Shown: positions 7,420 through 14,985 of the stretch, piece after piece
Layout: every line of letters starts with the position of its first letter
Position numbering within the stretch: the first letter of the stretch is position 1
Source of the DNA: Mycolicibacterium stellerae
Lineage (GTDB): Bacteria > Actinomycetota > Actinomycetes > Mycobacteriales > Mycobacteriaceae
Reading direction: 5' to 3'
Assembly: GCF_003719305.1 (NCBI RefSeq)
Contig: NZ_RARC01000027.1
Location: forward strand, 1 to 64,000
DNA: 64,000 nt
Made by a program: the position numbers and the translations under genes
The notes under the pieces: generated by a model
Databases searched by the model: none
Told to the model about the DNA's origin: nothing
Seen by the model: the letters and a program-made list of their open reading frames with translations, nothing else

Positions 7420-10209
7420 TCAGGCCACTCCGGGGTCGGACGTCTGCTCCGGCGCCGCGAGCACGTCGTCGATCTCGTACTTGTTGGCTGCCTCGATGGC
7501 CTGCGACTGGTCGATCTCACCGTCGGCGGCCAGTGCCTCCAGCACCGCCACCACCACCGACTCGGCATCGGTGTTGTAGTAGCGCCGCGCGGCGGGGCGG
7601 GTATCGGAGAACCCGAAACCGTCGGTGCCCAGCGTGACGTAGGTATTCGGCATCCAGGGCCGGATCTGCTCGGGAACCGCGCGCATCCAGTCCGAAACGG
7701 CCACGGCAGGCCCGCGGGTGTCCGCGAGGACCTGGGTGATGTACGGCACGCGCGCCGGACGGTCGGGGTAGCGCAGCTTTTCCTTCTCGATCTCAACGCC
7801 ATCGCGGTTGAGCTCACCCCAACTGGTCACCGACCACACGTCGGCCGCCACATCCCATTCGTCGGCCAGCATCTCGGCGGCCCGGATCGCCGACGGCATT
7901 GCCACGCCCGACACCAGGATGTGGGCCTGCTTGGACTTCTGCTCCGGGGCGGCCCGGTAGCGGTAGATGCCGCGCAGCAGTCCCTCGATGTCGAGGCCCT
8001 CCGGTTCGGCGGGCTGCTTGTAGGGCTCGTTGTAAATGGTGATGTAGAAGTAGACGTTCTCCGGGTCCTCGCCGTACATGCGGGCCAGCCCGCTTTCGAC
8101 GATGTAGGCGATCTCGTAGGCGAACGCCGGGTCGTAGGCCACCACGGCCGGATTGGTCGCCGCCAACAGCAGCGAGTGCCCGTCGGCGTGCTGCAGTCCC
8201 TCACCGACCAGCGTGGTCCGGCCCGCGGTAGCGCCAAGCACGAAGCCACGGGCCATCTGGTCTGCGGCCGCCCACAACCCGTCACCGGTGCGCTGGAAGC
8301 CGAACATCGAATAGAAGATGTACAGCGGGATCATGGGTTCGTTGTGGGTGGCGTAGGACGTGCCCGCCGCGGTGAACGACGCCGTCGAACCGGCCTCGTT
8401 GATGCCTTCGTGCAGGATCTGGCCGATCTCACTTTCCTTATAGGCCAGCATCAATTCCGCATCCACGGCGGTATACAACTGCCCGTTGCGGTTGTAGATC
8501 TTGAGGCTCGGGAACCAGGAGTCCATGCCGAATGTGCGTGCCTCGTCAGGAATGATCGGCACGATGCGCGGGCCGATCTCCTTGTCCCGCAACAGTTCCT
8601 TGAATGTGCGCACCATCGCCATGGTGGTCGCAACCTCTTGGTTTCCCGAGCCCTTCTTGAGCGCCTTGTAAACGTCGCGGCTCGGCAGCGTCAGCACCTT
8701 CGACTTGGTCCGCCGTTCGGGCACGAAGCCGCCCAGTGTCCGTCGCCGGTCGAGCATGTAGCGGATCTCGGGCGCATCCGGGCCGGGATGGTAGTACGGC
8801 GGCAGGTACGGGTTCTTGTCGAGTTCCTCGTCGTCGATCGGGATGCGGATGGCGTCGCGGAACTGCTTGAGGTCCTCGGCCGCAAGCTTTTTCATCTGAT
8901 GGGTGGCATTGCGGCCCTGGAAGTGGGCGCCAAGTGAGTAGCCCTTGATGGTCTTGGCCAGGATCACCGTCGGCTGACCCTTGTGCTCGGTGGCGGCGCG
9001 GTACGCCGCGTAGACCTTCCGGTAGTCGTGGCCGCCACGCTTGAGGTTCCAGATCTCGGTGTCCGACATCTTGTCGACCAGTGCCTTCGTGCGCGGGTCG
9101 CGGCCGAAGAAATGGTCGCGCACGTATGCGCCGTCGTTGGCTTTGTAGGTCTGGTAGTCCCCGTCAGGGGTGGTGTTCATCAGATTGACCAGGGCGCCGT
9201 CACGATCGGCGTGCAGCAGGGTGTCCCACTCGCGGCCCCACACCACCTTGATGACGTTCCAGCCCGCGCCGCGGAAGAACGACTCCAGCTCCTGGATGAT
9301 CTTGCCGTTGCCGCGCACCGGGCCGTCGAGACGCTGAAGGTTGCAGTTGATGACGAACGTCAGGTTGTCCAGCGCTTCGTTCGCGGCCACCTGGATCAGG
9401 CCACGACTCTCCGGCTCGTCCATCTCGCCGTCGCCGAGGAACGCCCACACGTGCTGGTCGGACGTATCCTTGAGGCCGCGATCGTGCAGGTAATGGTTGA
9501 ACCGGGCCTGGAAGATCGCGTTCATCGGGCCAAGGCCCATCGACACGGTCGGGAATTCCCAGAAGTCGGGCATCAGCCGTGGATGCGGGTAAGACGGGAT
9601 GCCTCCGCCGGGGTGGCTGTGCTCCTGCCGGAAGCCGTCGAGCTGGTCGGCGGTTAGCCGACCCTCGAGGAATGCGCGGGCGTAGATGCCCGGCGATGCG
9701 TGGCCCTGGATGTAAACCTGGTCTCCGCCGCCGGGATGGGACTTTCCGCGGAAGAAGTGGTTGAAGCCGACCTCATAGAGCGCGGCCGACGAGGCATACG
9801 TCGAAATGTGCCCGCCCACACCGACTCCCGGCCGCTGAGCGCGGTGCACCATGATGGCTGCGTTCCATCGGATCCAGGCACGGTAGCGGCGCTCGATCTC
9901 CTCGTCGCCGGGGAACCACGGCTCCAACTCGGTCGGGATGGTGTTGACGTAGTCGGTCGATGTGAGCGACGGAATGGCCACCCGTTGTTCGCCGGCGCGC
10001 TCGAGCAGACGCAGCATCAAGTAGCGCGCCCGCGCAGGACCCTGCCGTTCCAGCAACTGGTCGAACGACTCCAGCCATTCGGTGGTCTCGTCGGGATCGA
10101 TATCGGGCAGGTAGGACGCAACGCCTTCGCGGATCACGCGTACCCGGTCGGGTTCGGCTGCGGTGCCGGAGTTTTGGGCCAGATCCTGGCGCGCGAACTC
10201 GGTGGTCAA
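7420..10209 (-). CDS. aceE: pyruvate dehydrogenase E1 component AceE
   Basis: Homodimeric E1 of the pyruvate dehydrogenase complex, decarboxylating pyruvate with thiamine diphosphate and passing the acetyl group to lipoyl-E2 in the cytoplasm. It has 929 residues from a TTG at 10207-10209, which has AGGAG six bases upstream; this fits the N-terminus LTTEFARQDLAQNS better than the in-frame ATG at 10275, which has no comparable site. The ThDP motif GDGE...NCN is present (FLGDGEMDEPESRG and FVINCN). It is divergent from the lipoprotein gene at 10379; upstream of mabR. Confidence 0.93.
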   Translation of the reverse strand: MTTEFARQDLAQNSGTAAEPDRVRVIREGVASYLPDIDPDETTEWLESFDQLLERQGPARARYLMLRLLERAGEQRVAIPSLTSTDYVNTIPTELEPWFPGDEEIERRYRAWIRWNAAIMVHRAQRPGVGVGGHISTYASSAALYEVGFNHFFRGKSHPGGGDQVYIQGHASPGIYARAFLEGRLTADQLDGFRQEHSHPGGGIPSYPHPRLMPDFWEFPTVSMGLGPMNAIFQARFNHYLHDRGLKDTSDQHVWAFLGDGEMDEPESRGLIQVAANEALDNLTFVINCNLQRLDGPVRGNGKIIQELESFFRGAGWNVIKVVWGREWDTLLHADRDGALVNLMNTTPDGDYQTYKANDGAYVRDHFFGRDPRTKALVDKMSDTEIWNLKRGGHDYRKVYAAYRAATEHKGQPTVILAKTIKGYSLGAHFQGRNATHQMKKLAAEDLKQFRDAIRIPIDDEELDKNPYLPPYYHPGPDAPEIRYMLDRRRTLGGFVPERRTKSKVLTLPSRDVYKALKKGSGNQEVATTMAMVRTFKELLRDKEIGPRIVPIIPDEARTFGMDSWFPSLKIYNRNGQLYTAVDAELMLAYKESEIGQILHEGINEAGSTASFTAAGTSYATHNEPMIPLYIFYSMFGFQRTGDGLWAAADQMARGFVLGATAGRTTLVGEGLQHADGHSLLLAATNPAVVAYDPAFAYEIAYIVESGLARMYGEDPENVYFYITIYNEPYKQPAEPEGLDIEGLLRGIYRYRAAPEQKSKQAHILVSGVAMPSAIRAAEMLADEWDVAADVWSVTSWGELNRDGVEIEKEKLRYPDRPARVPYITQVLADTRGPAVAVSDWMRAVPEQIRPWMPNTYVTLGTDGFGFSDTRPAARRYYNTDAESVVVAVLEALAADGEIDQSQAIEAANKYEIDDVLAAPEQTSDPGVA

Positions 10210-10378
10210 CTTCCACTCCTCGGTCTTGCGGTCTAGCTCTGCGGCTTCCTCTATCGTCCCCCTATCGTGCCCCACTTGCGCCGCCGGTGGTGGCTACTGG
10301 AATGAACCGCCGACCGCCCGCCCAAACCGGTAACGTCTGCAGACCGTGCGGATAGGAGGGTTGACCAGGTCACCGCGG

Positions 10379-10927
10379 ATGCGGATCGTCGCGCTGGGGG
10401 TCGGCATCCTGACCGTTTTCGCCATGATCATGGTGGGATGCACCTCCGTCACCGAAGGGTCGCCGACGGTCAACGCCGCCGACACACCGGTCTACAAGGC
10501 CTCGGTTTCGGCTTCGGCGCAGGAGTCGGCCGAATCGTCGAGTTCCAAGGAGTCCGAACGCCAGAAGTCCCTGACCACCGAGGCGGTCCACACCTCATGT
10601 GAGGCGCTCAGCTCCAGCAGCGTGGACTCCATCACCGCGGTCAACAACTACGTGGCGTCATTCAACTCGGGTGCCGCCGACGCGGCGTCGAAGGCCGGGC
10701 CTGCCGTCGACTCGCTCAACCACAGCGCCGATCTTGTCGCCCAGAGCATCAGCGACCCGCTGTCGGCCGAACTGCGCGATGCGCTCAACGCCTGGGTCGA
10801 CGCTGCTCGGGGCGTTGCGAACGCCATCGCGGGCAATTACGCACCCGACGAATTCAACGCCGCGGTGTCCAAACTGAACGACGTCAAGACGACGGCGCTG
10901 GACCTCTGCGATGCCGCCTATCGATAA
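10379..10927 (+). CDS. conserved mycobacterial lipoprotein (Rv2240c-like)
   Basis: A lipid-anchored extracytoplasmic protein of unknown function. The hydrophobic signal ends in the lipobox MVGC, so Cys21 would be acylated. The mature part is Ser/Glu-rich and then helical, with two later cysteines (in HTSCEALS and DLCDAAYR). The position between aceE and the DUF3052 gene matches Rv2240c. The start is uncertain: ATG 10379 gives the most compact signal peptide. GTG 10346 is also in frame, adding 11 residues; it follows a TAACGT -10-like box by 9 bases and could be a near-leaderless start. Confidence 0.7.
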   Translation: MRIVALGVGILTVFAMIMVGCTSVTEGSPTVNAADTPVYKASVSASAQESAESSSSKESERQKSLTTEAVHTSCEALSSSSVDSITAVNNYVASFNSGAADAASKAGPAVDSLNHSADLVAQSISDPLSAELRDALNAWVDAARGVANAIAGNYAPDEFNAAVSKLNDVKTTALDLCDAAYR

Positions 10928-11010
10928 GCCATTCAGCGCCGGGCGTTGCCGAATGTCCGGGTCGTGCGACGATAGGACGAACTTTACGAGCAATTGAAGG
11001 AGGACCGACG

Positions 11011-11436
11011 GTGGTCGCGGCGGCAGACGCCCCGAACTACGCCCAACGGCTGGGCATCCAAAAAGATCAGGTTGTGCAGGAACTGGGCTGGGACGACGAC
11101 GTCGACGACGACATCCGGGCCGACATAGAAGAGTCGTGCGGCGGTGAGTTGCTCGACGAGGACGCCGACGACGTCGTCGATGTGGTGCTGCTGTGGTGGC
11201 GCGACGACGATGGCGATCTGGTGGACCGGTTGATGGACGCGATCACGCCGCTGGCTGACGACGGCGTGATCTGGGTTCTGACCCCGAAGACGGGTCATCG
11301 GGGGCATGTGATGCCCGCCGAAATCGCCGAGTCGGCGCCGACGGCGGGGCTGATGCAGACCTCGTCGGCAAACGTCGGCGACTGGAGCGCCAGCCGGCTG
11401 GTTCAACCGAAGTCCAAGGCGGCGGGTCGGCGCTAG
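11011..11436 (+). CDS. DUF3052 family protein (Rv2239c-like)
   Basis: A small, strongly acidic cytoplasmic protein of 141 residues. The Asp-rich block DDDVDDDIRADIEE (around 28-41) and a conserved hydrophobic core VVDVVLLWWRDDDGDLVDRL are typical of actinobacterial DUF3052; no biochemical function is known. It starts at GTG 11011 with GAAGGAGG upstream. The stop TAG shares its last base with the ahpE start (TAGTG), so the two are translationally coupled, as in the Rv2239c-ahpE pair of M. tuberculosis. Confidence 0.85.
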   Translation: MVAAADAPNYAQRLGIQKDQVVQELGWDDDVDDDIRADIEESCGGELLDEDADDVVDVVLLWWRDDDGDLVDRLMDAITPLADDGVIWVLTPKTGHRGHVMPAEIAESAPTAGLMQTSSANVGDWSASRLVQPKSKAAGRR

Positions 11437-11897
11437 TGCTGGACGTCGGGACCGAGGCCCCGGACTTCACCCTGAAGGACCAGAACGGGCAGCCGGTCAG
11501 CCTGGGCGACTTCCGCGGCGCCAAGAGCGTGCTGCTGGTGTTCTTTCCGCTTGCCTTCACCGGCATCTGCCAGGGCGAGCTGGACGAGATTCGCGACAAG
11601 CTGCCCTCCTACCAGAACAACGACACCGCCACGTTGGCCATATCGGTCGGACCGCCACCGACACACAAGGTTTGGGCAACTCAGAGCGGGTTCACGTTTC
11701 CGGTGTTGGCCGACTTCTGGCCGCACGGCGCGGTGGCGCAGGTCTACGGGGTGTTCAACTCCGACGCGGGCATCGCCAATCGCGGCACGTTCGTCGTCGA
11801 TCGGTCGGGGATCATCCGGTTCGCCGAGATGAAACAGCCTGGCGAGGCACGCGATCAGGCCGTCTGGATCGATGCGCTGTCGGCGTTGAAGTCGTAG
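11436..11897 (+). CDS. ahpE: one-cysteine peroxiredoxin AhpE
   Basis: Thiol peroxidase reducing hydroperoxides and peroxynitrite via a single peroxidatic cysteine in the cytoplasm. The 153 residues equal M. tuberculosis AhpE. The peroxidatic cysteine is C45 in PLAFTGIC, the usual PxxxTxxC motif; no resolving cysteine is present. The GTG start overlaps the preceding stop by one base. It is the last chromosomal gene before the tRNA-Val and the island. Confidence 0.95.
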   Translation: MLDVGTEAPDFTLKDQNGQPVSLGDFRGAKSVLLVFFPLAFTGICQGELDEIRDKLPSYQNNDTATLAISVGPPPTHKVWATQSGFTFPVLADFWPHGAVAQVYGVFNSDAGIANRGTFVVDRSGIIRFAEMKQPGEARDQAVWIDALSALKS

Positions 11898-12021
11898 CTC
11901 CTCGGCCTCCCTGGCACCCTCGAGTGTGTGGTTTCATACGGGACACGCCGCACAGGCGTACAAATCCGCACAGTCGGCGATTTTTCAGGACGATGAGTAA
12001 GCCGGTAACCTGCACCGGCAC

Positions 12022-12096
12022 GGGCGCGTAGCTCAGTGGTAGAGCTCTGGTTTTACACACCAGCGGTCGGCGGTTCGATACCGTCCGCGCCCACCA
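12022..12096 (+). tRNA. tRNA-Val (UAC anticodon), CCA encoded
   Basis: A full cloverleaf is readable. The acceptor stem is GGGCGCG (12022-12028) with CGCGCCC (12086-12092), followed by A and an encoded CCA. The D stem is GCTC/GAGC. The anticodon stem CTGGT/ACCAG carries loop TTTACAC with anticodon TAC. The T arm is GGCGG-TTCGATA-CCGTC. The 3' 48 bases are duplicated exactly at 29355-29402, making this gene the integration site of the island. Confidence 0.97.
12049..12096 (+). repeat. attL-like direct repeat, copy 1 (inside tRNA-Val)
   Basis: First copy of the 48-bp direct repeat. It covers the anticodon arm, variable loop, T arm, acceptor 3' strand and CCA of the tRNA. The sequences diverge one base before GGTTTT and immediately after CCA compared with the copy at 29355. 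Confidence 0.92.
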
Positions 12097-12443
12097 ATAT
12101 TCTTGCAGGTCAGCTGCTTAACGCTTTCGGCTCTGGACTCACTAGTGAACCCCCGTTGTGCCAAGAGTGTGCCAGCGAGGTTCGTACGCTTGGTCGATCG
12201 CTAGCGTGTGCTGATTCGCGCACCGGATTTAACGCTTAATATCATTTGGCTTTGTGTGCTGCAGCATCCCCGCCTCGCGAATGTTGACGTCGAGCAGGCG
12301 AGTCCATAATTCCGTGTTCGTGCATGTTGGAGACGCTCGGGGCCACCGGCGATCGATGGGACGACCCTGCTTTCCGTGCCGGCGGTTGAGCACGTGTTCG
12401 TGAAGCATCGGTAGGCGGGCTGTCCGGTATTGATCGCATGATC
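12097..12443. other. left end of island, no supportable gene
   Basis: 347 bases between the tRNA-Val and the TetR promoter. Apart from the 27-bp repeat at 12148-12174 no convincing coding region is present. A short minus-strand frame ending near 12238 lacks a start and any recognisable similarity. This is where an integrase gene would commonly sit in such elements, but none is found. Confidence 0.6.
12148..12174 (+). repeat. 27-bp repeat with doubled TGTGCCA, left copy (possible integrase arm site)
   Basis: An exact 27-base sequence, AACCCCCG followed by TTGTGCCAAGAGTGTGCCA. It contains two TGTGCCA heptamers on an 11-base period and lies 52 bases inside the left att repeat. An identical copy in the same orientation is at 29214-29240, near the right end. 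The position and the helical-turn spacing suggest arm-type recombinase sites; this is inference. Confidence 0.6.
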
Positions 12444-12467
12444 TAATATCAGTTCGTGCGATCTGAT
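12444..12467 (+). promoter_or_regulatory. leaderless -10 box and overlapping TetR-type operator
   Basis: TAATAT (12444-12449) ends six bases before the GTG start at 12456, the spacing expected for transcription starting on the start codon. No ribosome site is present. A 20-base imperfect palindrome, ATCAGtTCGtgCGAtCTGAT (12448-12467, 16 of 20 positions symmetric), covers the -10 end, the start point and the first codons. A repressor bound there would block transcription. The elements are seen directly; binding by the adjacent TetR protein is inferred. Confidence 0.6.
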
Positions 12468-13082
12468 CAGAAGAAGGTGACCTTCACCCAGGCGGCGCGA
12501 CGAGCGCAAATCGTGACTGCTGCCATCGAGGTGATCGCCGAGATCGGCTGGGCGCAGACGTCGATACGCAAGATCGCTGACCGTGTGGGTGTGGCGATGA
12601 GTGCGGTGCTCTACCACTTCGGTACGAAGGACAACTTGGTCGACGCGATCGTCGAGGAGATGTACCGCTCGGCGCTCGCAGCGGTCGCGCCAGTGTTGCA
12701 GGCAGACGACACGGCGGCAGGAAAGCTGTCCGCCTACATCAGGGCCAATATCGCCTACTTCGACGGCCACCGGGTGCAGTTGGCGGCGCTGGCCCAACTG
12801 GGTGCGGGCTATCAGCCCAGCGACGGCCGTCGTTTCGATGAGTTGGGCATGAACGACGAGCTTCGAGAAGAACTCACCATTTTGGATCCGACCGCGATAC
12901 TGCTTGCGGGCCAACGGGATCGCGAATTTGGGCAGTTTTCCGTCGGGTCGATGGCGGTGGCTTTGCGGGGCGCTGTCAACGCGGTCGTAGAAAAAATCCT
13001 GCGCGAACCAGACTTCGATGCCCACGCCTACGCAGAGGACTTGGTCGTCATCTTCAACCGCGCGGTGGCGGTGCAACGATGA
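12456..13082 (+). CDS. TetR family transcriptional repressor
   Basis: A 208-residue DNA-binding regulator. The N-terminal TetR helix-turn-helix spans about residues 20-60 (TSIRKIADRVGVAMSAVLYHF followed by KDNLV), and the variable ligand-binding domain fills the rest. It starts at GTG 12456, apparently leaderless, with its probable operator over the start. It overlaps the glycosyltransferase gene by four bases (ATGA), and the AtpE-like gene follows. The layout of a repressor heading the operon it controls is typical of drug-inducible resistance cassettes; the ligand is unknown. Confidence 0.88.
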   Translation: MRSDQKKVTFTQAARRAQIVTAAIEVIAEIGWAQTSIRKIADRVGVAMSAVLYHFGTKDNLVDAIVEEMYRSALAAVAPVLQADDTAAGKLSAYIRANIAYFDGHRVQLAALAQLGAGYQPSDGRRFDELGMNDELREELTILDPTAILLAGQRDREFGQFSVGSMAVALRGAVNAVVEKILREPDFDAHAYAEDLVVIFNRAVAVQR

Positions 13083-14323
13083 GTCGGATCGTCATTATCG
13101 CCGTGGGCAGTCGCGGCGATGTCGCTCCATTGACCGGGGTCGGCGTCGCGCTGCAACAGGCCGGCCACACGGTGAGCATCGCCGCCTACACCCCATTCGC
13201 CGACATGATCACTAGGTGCGGCTTAGGTTTTCGCGAGTTGCCAGCCGAGTTGCAGCTCGCCGCGGACGGTGCTGAGGTGCAGCCGATGAAAGGACTAGCG
13301 GCGTTCGCTTCGCGAGCCGGGATGCGGGCACTGGGCAACGACATCCTCGCCGCGGTCCAAACCGAACCAGCCGACATCGCCCTGCTGTCCCCGTTCGCGG
13401 AGATGGCCGGCCACCCATGGGCTGAATCAAGAGGCATTCCCTCCCTGGGTGTTCGACTACAGCCCTTGTCAGCAACAACGCAGTATCCACCGGCGATCCT
13501 GGGCGGATGGTCGGCCGGAGCGGCCGGAAACCGAGCCGCTGCACGGGCAGGTGCATGGCTGGTCGATCGCGCCTACGGACGTGTGGTGGCCGATTTCCGC
13601 CGCGAACTCAGCTTGCCGTGTGCGTCGGCCAGCGTACTACGAAGGCAGCGCGCAGCAGCGAACTGGTCTATCCTGCATGGCTATTCGCCGCTTGTGGCAC
13701 CCCGCCCAGCCGACTGGCGGTCCGGTCTGGAGGTCACCGGATACTGGTGGCCAGCCGATTCCGGCGACTGGACCCCACCCGCTGAATTGACCCGCTTTCT
13801 CTCCGACGGCCCGCCGCCGGTGTTCGTCGGATTCGGCAGCATGATGACGACGCCCGCCCGCGCCGCGCTTCTCTCCGACCTCATCCGGCAGGCCGCTGCG
13901 CAGGCCAAAGTCCGCGTCCTCGTTCAGGCTGGCTGGACCAGCCTGAACGCCGCCGGCGACACGGTGATGACGATCGGTGACACCCCACACGACTGGCTGT
14001 TCCCCCGCGTCGCCGCCGTAGCGCATCACTGCGGCGCGGGAACCACCGCACAGGGTCTGCGCGCTGGCGTCCCCGCCATAGCCTTGCCGGCCTACGGTGA
14101 TGGGCCGTTCTGGGCTGCCCGACTCACTGCCCTCGGCGTCGCCGCGGCCACCATCAACCAGCGCCGCCTCACCGTCGACCGCCTCGCCGCAGCCATGCGC
14201 ACGGCAGTCGACGATCCACAACTCCGTGACAACGCGTGTCGACTCAGTGCAGACATCGCCGTCGAAGACGGCGCCGGCCGGGTCGTGTCCGCTGTCGAGT
14301 CCCTGCTGCACCAATCAACATAG
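13079..14323 (+). CDS. GT-B glycosyltransferase (GtfB / sterol / GPL type)
   Basis: A 414-residue nucleotide-sugar glycosyltransferase of the GT1/GT28 group. The N-terminus (VGSRGDVAPL) matches the xSRGDxxPL motif of glycopeptide GtfA/GtfB, sterol glucosyltransferases and mycobacterial glycopeptidolipid Gtf/Rtf enzymes, not the GHxxP of OleD-type macrolide enzymes. The C-terminal donor site HHCGAGTTAQGLRAGVPAIALP...DGPFWAARL (about 315-355) is intact. No signal peptide, so cytoplasmic. It is coupled to the TetR gene by an ATGA overlap. The acceptor is unknown: a toxic natural product, sterol or cell-envelope lipid are all possible. Confidence 0.88.
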   Translation: MSRIVIIAVGSRGDVAPLTGVGVALQQAGHTVSIAAYTPFADMITRCGLGFRELPAELQLAADGAEVQPMKGLAAFASRAGMRALGNDILAAVQTEPADIALLSPFAEMAGHPWAESRGIPSLGVRLQPLSATTQYPPAILGGWSAGAAGNRAAARAGAWLVDRAYGRVVADFRRELSLPCASASVLRRQRAAANWSILHGYSPLVAPRPADWRSGLEVTGYWWPADSGDWTPPAELTRFLSDGPPPVFVGFGSMMTTPARAALLSDLIRQAAAQAKVRVLVQAGWTSLNAAGDTVMTIGDTPHDWLFPRVAAVAHHCGAGTTAQGLRAGVPAIALPAYGDGPFWAARLTALGVAAATINQRRLTVDRLAAAMRTAVDDPQLRDNACRLSADIAVEDGAGRVVSAVESLLHQST

Positions 14324-14334
14324 GAGGTGTCATC

Positions 14335-14583
14335 ATGCCGTCTGATCCCATCGTGGGGGACGCGCTCTTGGCGGGTGCCATCATTCTGGCGGGTGGTGCG
14401 ATCGGTGCGGGCATTGGAGACGGGATGGCCGGATCTCAGTTCATCGCTGGCGTTGCCCGACAACCGGAAGCGCAATCACGTTTGTTCACACCGTTTCTGA
14501 TCACCGTGAGTCTGATCGAAGCGATCTATTTCATCAACATCGCCTTCATGGCCTTATTCGTCTTTGCGACACCCGGCAAGTAG
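14335..14583 (+). CDS. second ATP synthase subunit c (AtpE-like), island-borne
   Basis: An 82-residue proteolipid almost colinear with M. tuberculosis AtpE (81 residues): two membrane helices (about 8-34 and 52-79) joined by the polar loop ARQPEAQSR. The proton-carrying carboxylate is kept (E62, equals E61), as are D29 (D28) and Y65 (Y64). The residue equal to Ala63, part of the bedaquiline pocket, is Ile64; F54 is Leu and G58 is Ser. Start ATG 14335 has AGGAGG upstream. It lies 11 bases after the glycosyltransferase and far from any other atp gene. It contains a TTA codon. It probably joins the c-ring; a pseudocopy is unlikely given the intact frame. Confidence 0.93.
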   Translation: MPSDPIVGDALLAGAIILAGGAIGAGIGDGMAGSQFIAGVARQPEAQSRLFTPFLITVSLIEAIYFINIAFMALFVFATPGK

Positions 14584-14823
14584 CACATCGCTGGCCCTGC
14601 AGCAGCCAGTTAGCTCTCTTGGGCCCGAGGCATCCCGGGTTGGCACGGCCCAGCCGAGGTGGGTCGCGGCCCTGGTCGACGTAACCGCTGCGATTGGCCG
14701 ATGTCCCGACGGCGGTCGCCGCGATGACGGGCAATGCCCCTCGACGGATGCAATGCCCGTCCGTTGTGGCGCCTCCTTGCCGATCAAGTTCCGCTGGAAC
14801 GAGACCATCCAATGGCAGAGGGT
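14584..14823. other. intergenic, no supportable gene
   Basis: The first 240 bases of a 402-base gap between the AtpE-like gene and the ABC transporter operon. Short open frames occur on both strands but none has a ribosome site plus recognisable protein. No hairpin terminator with a T-run was found after the AtpE-like gene. Confidence 0.6.
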
Positions 14824-14868
14824 ATTTTCGAAACTGGTATTGACAATCGGACCAGTCGAGGGTGTGAT
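14824..14868 (+). promoter_or_regulatory. promoter with TTTTCGAAA operator upstream of ABC/SDR operon
   Basis: ATTTTCGAAAC (14824-14834) is followed after five bases by a perfect -35 TTGACA (14840-14845) and, after 17 bases, TGTGAT (14863-14868). The same palindrome-plus-TTGAC arrangement occurs at 24711 (minus strand) and 25685 (plus strand). The operator just upstream of -35 suggests control by the GntR protein encoded at 24785, by inference. Confidence 0.65.
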
Positions 14869-14985
14869 CTAAACGACACCACGCAAAGCTCGGCCCTCGT
14901 CTCTGCCAGGCGACGTCTGTGGCGGTCGACATCGGCAGTGGCAGCACTGTCACCGGGTTCAGCGACGAACTAGAAGGAGTACCTC

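Noticed and set aside
7390..8937. 515-codon plus-strand frame opposite aceE
   Set aside because: Antisense shadow of aceE; composition typical of high-GC noncoding frames.
12240..12310. Integrase C-terminus remnant on the minus strand at the left island end
   Set aside because: The readable tail has no tyrosine-recombinase motif (no R...HxxR...Y) and is too short to support.
12201..13076. 291-codon minus-strand frame over the tetR gene
   Set aside because: Antisense shadow; the plus strand encodes a clear TetR protein with HTH motif and promoter.
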